The translations under genes and the position numbers were made by a program. From NCBI GenBank assembly GCA_047601185.1, contig JASGJS010000001.1:496001-560000 (forward strand): a DNA stretch of 64,000 bases, given 5' to 3'. The stretch's first letter is position 1; each line of letters begins with the position of its first letter. Below, one piece after another: positions 59,745 to 64,000 of the stretch. Source of the stretch: JASGJS01 sp047601185 (GTDB lineage Bacteria; Pseudomonadota; Gammaproteobacteria; JAURND01). A model generated the notes under the pieces. That model searched no databases and had not been told where the DNA came from. It worked only from the letters and a program-made list of their open reading frames with translations.

Positions 59745-59838
59745 TTGTCACTATTCACCTCTTAAGTAAGACTTGGCACCAGCACACATTAGGCTCTAAA
59801 GGCTAAGTAGTAAATGCCCTTAGTCTTCAATCCATCTT

Positions 59839-60465
59839 TTATAACCAACCCGGGAAGATATGTTTTAAGCCAGTGGTCATCATGCTCATGGCGATCGCGG
59901 CCAACAGTAATCCCATAATTTTAGTCACGATATTAATCGCGGTTTCGCCCACAATTTTACCGATCCGGGTAGAAAAATATAATCCGACGCCTAAGATAAG
60001 CGAGACGATAATGATTTCAGCTGAAACATAAACTTTATGCATCACGCCGGGAAAGGTTTGCGTAAAAATAATCGCGTTGGTCATCGCACCAGGCCCCGCG
60101 ATAATGGGGATCCCCAAAGGGACAACAGCAATCGAATCTCGCGCCGCAGCTTCAAGTTGTTCTGCCGTTTGTGAAGTGGGGGTGTCTTTGGCATGTAACA
60201 TGTCTAAGCCGCGCAGCAAAATAATTAATCCCCCGGTAATTTCAAAGGCAGGTAAAGAAATCCCAAACATATTCAAAATAGGAATACCCGTCCAGGTGAT
60301 TAAGGTTAAAACAATCATGATGGTTAGGGTGACAATTAAAGCGATTTTGCGTCTTTGTTGTTCGGTTCGATTACTGGTCATCGCTAAAAAAACCGCCAGA
60401 CTTCCAGGCGGGTTTGTAATAGCGAGCATTGAAACGAGGAAATTTAAATATTGACTCCATTGCAT
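59839..60465 (-). CDS. MarC-family membrane protein
   Basis: A 208-residue protein with six helices: ITNPPGSLAVFLAMT at the N-terminus, LGIPIIAGPGAMTNAIIF in the middle and LLAAIAMSMMTTGL near the end, all MarC/YhgN marks. Function unresolved in the family; formerly linked to antibiotic resistance. Divergent from sixA. Confidence 0.9.
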   Translation of the reverse strand: MQWSQYLNFLVSMLAITNPPGSLAVFLAMTSNRTEQQRRKIALIVTLTIMIVLTLITWTGIPILNMFGISLPAFEITGGLIILLRGLDMLHAKDTPTSQTAEQLEAAARDSIAVVPLGIPIIAGPGAMTNAIIFTQTFPGVMHKVYVSAEIIIVSLILGVGLYFSTRIGKIVGETAINIVTKIMGLLLAAIAMSMMTTGLKHIFPGWL

Positions 60466-60541
60466 GGTCGCGACTCAGAAGTTGTGGTTCGTGATGGCTT
60501 GATCTAAAATGATAAAATACGTTGTTAGAGTAACATACTAT

Positions 60542-60964
60542 ATGAAAAAACTGTATCTGATGCGTCACGGACAAACAACCGCGGATACGCAGCGTCAATT
60601 AAGTCCGATGGGAATACACCAAGTTGAAGCTGCTGCCCACAAATTACTGCAACGTGCGGTTAAAGTGGATATGATTTATCATAGTGGCGTATTAAGGGCA
60701 CAGCAAACCGCGGAAATTATTGCGCAAAGACTCGCGGTTCCAACGCAATATTTAGATCATTTAAAAGCGGATAGCGACATTGATGTGGTATTAGCCACAC
60801 TAGAACACTGGCAACAAGATGTGATGCTGGTCAGCCATTTACCTTTTTTGGTTTTGTTATCGCAAGCGTTGTTGCCAAATGCTAAACTGATCGAATTCGA
60901 CCCAGCAACTGTGGCTTGTTTAGAATTTCAAACCGATCAATGGCAGTTAATGTGGGAGATTTGA
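60542..60964 (+). CDS. sixA: Phosphohistidine phosphatase SixA
   Basis: A 140-residue histidine phosphatase. LYLMRHGQT holds the catalytic RHG; the second His is in MLVSHLPFL. It dephosphorylates phosphohistidine proteins such as HPt domains or PTS components. ATG 60542 starts the family's usual N-terminus. It is 11 bp before the PEBP gene. Confidence 0.92.
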   Translation: MKKLYLMRHGQTTADTQRQLSPMGIHQVEAAAHKLLQRAVKVDMIYHSGVLRAQQTAEIIAQRLAVPTQYLDHLKADSDIDVVLATLEHWQQDVMLVSHLPFLVLLSQALLPNAKLIEFDPATVACLEFQTDQWQLMWEI

Positions 60965-60975
60965 GGGATTGAACA

Positions 60976-61491
60976 ATGATACGGAAAATCTGGCTTTGCT
61001 TTAGCCTATGTTTGGGTCTCACCCATTGCAGTGCATCCTCCTCCGGTATGATCTTAACCAGCTCGGCTTTTTCCGCAGATACTCCTATACCTCGTCAATA
61101 TACTTGCCAAGGCGATGATATTTCTCCGCCACTGGCCTGGCAGCACATGCCAAAAGGGGCCAAATCTTTAGCGCTGACGGTAGAAGATCCCGATGCACCT
61201 GCGGGTCTATGGACCCATTGGGTCGTCTATAATCTCCCGCCACAAACTACCCAACTCGCCGCGCACGCCACCTTACCTCAGGGAACCCAACAAGGTTTGA
61301 ATAGCTGGAACCAAATCGGCTATCGCGGCCCTTGTCCACCCAGTGGAACGCATCGGTATGTTTTTACACTGTTTGCTTTAGACGCAGTCCTTTCAACTTC
61401 CTCTGCGCTCAACAATTCACAATTACAGGCAGCGATGAAGTCACATATTCTAGCGAAAGCTACCCTAACCACCACTTATACCAGGAGTTAA
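60976..61491 (+). CDS. YbhB/YbcL-type PEBP lipoprotein
   Basis: A 171-residue phosphatidylethanolamine-binding-protein family member. A lipobox (LGLTHC) gives a lipid anchor. DPDAPAGLWTHWVVYNLPP and GPCPPSGTHRYVFTLFALD form the anion-binding site. Ligand unknown. It is followed after one base by the host-attachment-type gene. Confidence 0.9.
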   Translation: MIRKIWLCFSLCLGLTHCSASSSGMILTSSAFSADTPIPRQYTCQGDDISPPLAWQHMPKGAKSLALTVEDPDAPAGLWTHWVVYNLPPQTTQLAAHATLPQGTQQGLNSWNQIGYRGPCPPSGTHRYVFTLFALDAVLSTSSALNNSQLQAAMKSHILAKATLTTTYTRS

Positions 61492-61492
61492 C

Positions 61493-61951
61493 ATGTCAAA
61501 CCGTAAAAAGATCTATGTTTTGGTGGCAAATGCCAGTGAGGCGACCTGTTATGAGACAGAGCATTTGGGCCATGAAATGACGGTGGTCAAGCAGTATACG
61601 CATCCAGAAAGTCGCCAAAAAGCCGCTGACCTGGTGAGTGATGATTTTGGGCGATATCATGATCACAGTACTGGTATTGGTGAGCCGTATGAACATGTCA
61701 ATCCTAAATCGGTGGAAGAAGAAAAATTTGCATTGGAATTGACGGATGTGCTGGCATCAGCGCTGGCGAAAGGGCTGTTTGGACAATGGGTGCTCTGTGC
61801 CTCTCCACATTTTTTGGGGTTAATGAAAAAGCATTTGGGTCGAGAGTTGAAAGAAACCTTGGCGCATTCTTTAGAAAAGGATTATACCAAGCTGAAAGAG
61901 CAGGAATTGAGGGAGCATTTGAAGGAGTTACTTCGATTTAGAGGTTGTTGA
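61493..61951 (+). CDS. Host-attachment (AtsE-like) family protein, 3' end set by a MITE
   Basis: A 152-residue protein of the host_attach family: KKIYVLVANASEATCYE, VSDDFGRYHDHSTGIGEPYEHVNPKSVEEEKFALELTDVL (in part: EPYEHVNPKSVEEEKFA) and GQWVLCASPHFLGLMKKHL. Members were first linked to plant attachment but are also widespread in other bacteria. The last three residues (RGC) and the stop are encoded by the MITE that begins at 61941, so the C-terminus has been rewritten. Confidence 0.85.
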   Translation: MSNRKKIYVLVANASEATCYETEHLGHEMTVVKQYTHPESRQKAADLVSDDFGRYHDHSTGIGEPYEHVNPKSVEEEKFALELTDVLASALAKGLFGQWVLCASPHFLGLMKKHLGRELKETLAHSLEKDYTKLKEQELREHLKELLRFRGC

Positions 61952-62062
61952 CATTTTAAGTTCTGTTAAGATTTGAGTGGTGAGCTGTTTCCTTCTCCCA
62001 CAAGGGGAGAAGGAAACAGCTCACCACTTTCATCTTAGCAGAATCTAAATGTCAACAGCCTC
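61941..62062. mobile_element. MITE, 122 bp, TA-flanked (copy 3)
   Basis: The termini GAGGTTGTTGACATTT and its inverted partner AAATGTCAACAGCCTC enclose an almost fully palindromic body with TTCTCCCACAAGGGGAGAA at the centre. TA precedes and follows it (61939-61940 and 62063-62064). It is inserted in the 3' end of the host-attachment gene and adjoins a truncated hicB. Confidence 0.8.
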
Positions 62063-62091
62063 TAATAAATAATTAAAAATGGGACATTATT

Positions 62092-62298
62092 ATGTTGATG
62101 TATAAGGGTTACATGGGGCATGCTGAATTTGATGACAAGGCAGGCATTTTCCATGGGGAAGTGATTAATATACGCGATGTTATCACTTTTCAAGGGGCTA
62201 CACTCTCTGAGCTCGAACAAGCTTTTAGAGATTCTATTGAAGATTATTTAGCGTTTTGCTCTAGCCTCAACACTACCGCCCCTTCTTCCACCAACTGA
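62092..62298 (+). pseudogene. Truncated HicB-family antitoxin
   Basis: A 68-codon ORF whose first 55 residues are a typical HicB start (MYKGYMGHAEFDD, FHGEVINIRDVITFQGATLSELEQAF, DYLAFC). The DNA-binding C-terminus found in full-length members is absent: after DYLAFC the frame runs into antisense of the carboxylase gene and stops. No hicA is next to it; the MITE occupies that side. Probably a remnant created by rearrangement. Confidence 0.7.
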
Positions 62299-64000
62299 CC
62301 TGCAGCATAGTGGATAGCAGCAATTTGCGTGGCGCGCGGGGCTGTAACAGTGTGCTGCATTTTCATGGCTTCGATTACGAATAGGGGATCACCTTTCTCG
62401 ACGGATTGTCCCACTTCAACGGGTAGTGCGGTTAACAAGCCTGGCATCGGCGCTAATAACTGGGTGGCAGATTCTTCAGAATCGGCTACGCGATGATCAT
62501 CTAACCAAGTAAAGATCGCCTGCCGGCCTTCAAAGAATGTCCACAACTGTTGGTGGGAGAATACATAATAGAGCTGATGTACCTTGCCATCGATACACGC
62601 CGAGAGGGTATGCTCCGTTGCATGCGTCAGTGAATCGACTGGCAAAATAGTCAATTCAAATCGCTGCTGACCTTGATAAAAAACCACGCGTTGTTCGGCG
62701 GGAAGATTTAAGCGCCACCCATCGGCTTTTAGCCAAGGTGAGGTTTGATCCTCCTCAGCATGGCGAAAACTCGCTAATGTTTTGAGTTGCGCTTCAAAAA
62801 TTAAATAAGCGACTAAGGCCAATATCGCTTCTGGGGGGGGAATGATGAGTCGGCAGGAGTGCCTGCTGATGCGTCGTCATAAATTGAGTATCAACTGCGC
62901 CTGCTTGAAAGGTCGGGTGGCTGACAATGGCATGTAGCAGCGAAATATTGGTTTGTACGCCCACCACATAAAAATCTTCTAGTGCTTGTTGCATTGTCTG
63001 TAATGCTGCGGCGCGCGTTTCCCCCCATGTGATCAACTTGGCGATGAGGGGGTCATAATAAACACTGATCGCATCGCCGGCACGCACGCCGGTCTCTAAT
63101 CGGACCTGCGGATTCGCCGCAGGAAAGTGTAGATGGGAGAGTTGACCGATAGAGGGCATAAAACCTTTTTGAGGATCTTCCGCATAAATTCGGACCTCCA
63201 CCGCATGACCTGTGATTCTCAGCCGCGATTGCTCAGTGATCGGTAACGGTTGATGCATCGCGACACGAAATTGCCATTCGACCAAATCCAATCCCGTAAT
63301 CATTTCTGTCACAGGATGTTCTACTTGCAAGCGCGTGTTCATTTCCATGAAATAAAATTCACCGCTCGGCAGCAGTAGAAATTCTATGGTGCCAGCGCCG
63401 CGATAATCGATGGCTTGAGCAGCTTTGACAGCCGTTTCTCCCAATTGTTGGCGTAAAGATGCGGAAAGACCCGGAGCAGGCGCTTCTTCGACCACTTTTT
63501 GATGGCGTCGTTGCACAGAGCAATCTCGCTCAAATAAATACACCCCATGACCAAAATCATCACAAAATATTTGCACTTCAACGTGACGGGCTTGCGGTAA
63601 ATATTTTTCGAGTAGCACCACATCATTTTTGAAACTGGCCAAGGCCTCACTTTTAGCCGCCGCTAAGACGGCAAGAAATTCTTGGGGATTAGCGGCAATG
63701 CGCATGCCTTTTCCACCCCCGCCGGCGACCGCTTTGATTAAGACCGGATAGCCCATATTATCGGCCGCCGCCTGTAATGCGGCAGGGGTTTGATCCGTTT
63801 CACAATAACCTGGAATAATCGGAACTTGCGCTTGCAGCATTAATTGTTTAGCGGTATTTTTCTCGCCCATGGCGCGAATAGCTGCAGCAGAAGGGCCGAT
63901 AAAAATCAGCTGATGTGCGGCGCATTGTTCGGCAAATTCCGCATTTTCAGAGAGGAAACCGTAACCGGGATGAATGGCTTGCGCGCCACTTTGTAAGGCA
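62244..64000 (-). pseudogene. Biotin-dependent acyl-CoA carboxylase alpha subunit, frameshifted, partial at right edge
   Basis: This gene runs off the window. The biotin-carboxylase part (64000 to about 62840) shows AVAGGGGKGMR for ATP binding and MEMNTRLQVEHPVTEMITGLDLVEWQ (in part: EMNTRLQVEHPVTE). At a G8 run (62833-62840) the frame breaks; one base fewer gives HSPPEAILALVAYLIFEAQ and the rest of the protein, including the biotin-attachment motif VIEAMKMQHTV. It is of the acetyl/propionyl/methylcrotonyl-CoA type. The last residues (LEQNAK) overlap the hicB remnant. Slippage, pseudogenisation or a read error are all possible. Confidence 0.85.

Overview
The window is one stretch of a gammaproteobacterial chromosome. 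Core genes include lipB-lipA, dacA, rlpA, rlmB, sdhE, queF, tag, ampG, an LssY-like DedA/PAP2 fusion and a HicAB pair. Moderate to low GC, an LssY-type protein, several Fic-domain proteins, large orphan proteins and very small LuxR-type HTH proteins fit a Legionellales-like, host-associated bacterium. This placement is inference from gene content; no rRNA or tRNA gene was found to confirm it.

Layout. (1) 1-12,000 is AT-rich accessory DNA. It holds single-domain LuxR-type regulators, a D-2-hydroxyacid dehydrogenase, a RhuM-Fic protein, a multicopper oxidase, a TA-flanked MITE and a convergent two-operon island at 5,957-10,451. That island encodes an AfsA-type hotdog protein (the A-factor butyrolactone synthase family), an antibiotic-biosynthesis-monooxygenase-like protein, a Cro/CI-type regulator with a LexA-like C-terminal domain, an MFS exporter, a VUT-family membrane protein and a protein of unknown family. 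(2) 12,000-31,600 is mixed: a broken amine oxidase, a Fic gene bracketed by short repeats, two orphan proteins that may be effectors, then housekeeping-like genes (queF, elaA-like, a CPA2 antiporter, a DEAD-box helicase, tag) and an orphan bufferin-like (DUF2282) precursor. (3) 31,600-40,100 is a second AT-rich accessory island with the same kinds of parts: Cro/CI-LexA-like regulator, a second member of the unknown family, an FAD-linked oxidase, a frameshifted VUT gene and a hotdog thioesterase. Duplicated and truncated pieces lie at its right end. (4) 40,000-64,000 is mostly core: GATase, aldo/keto reductase, Rpn-type nuclease, a third Fic protein, ybeD-dacA-rlpA, a methyltransferase next to a type III polyketide synthase, the tightly overlapping lipB-lipA-lssY-like-ampG-rlmB run, HicAB, sixA, and a biotin-dependent carboxylase alpha subunit that runs off the right edge and is split by a G8 homopolymer frameshift.

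The most interesting system is the pair of paralogous islands (5,957-10,451 and 31,628-35,463). Both combine a regulator whose S24-like domain has Arg where the catalytic Lys is expected, an undescribed two-repeat protein family, a VUT transporter and a hotdog-fold enzyme. The AfsA protein makes island 1 a candidate butyrolactone-like small-molecule synthesis, export and response cassette, which would be unusual in this group. A dispersed repeat of about 70 bp marks several module borders, and in one place it is fused directly to a methyltransferase remnant, so these islands appear to be shuffled by repeat-associated recombination.

Three genes look broken (amine oxidase by an in-frame stop, VUT copy 2 in an A7 run, carboxylase in a G8 run). 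The two homopolymer cases could also be sequencing errors.
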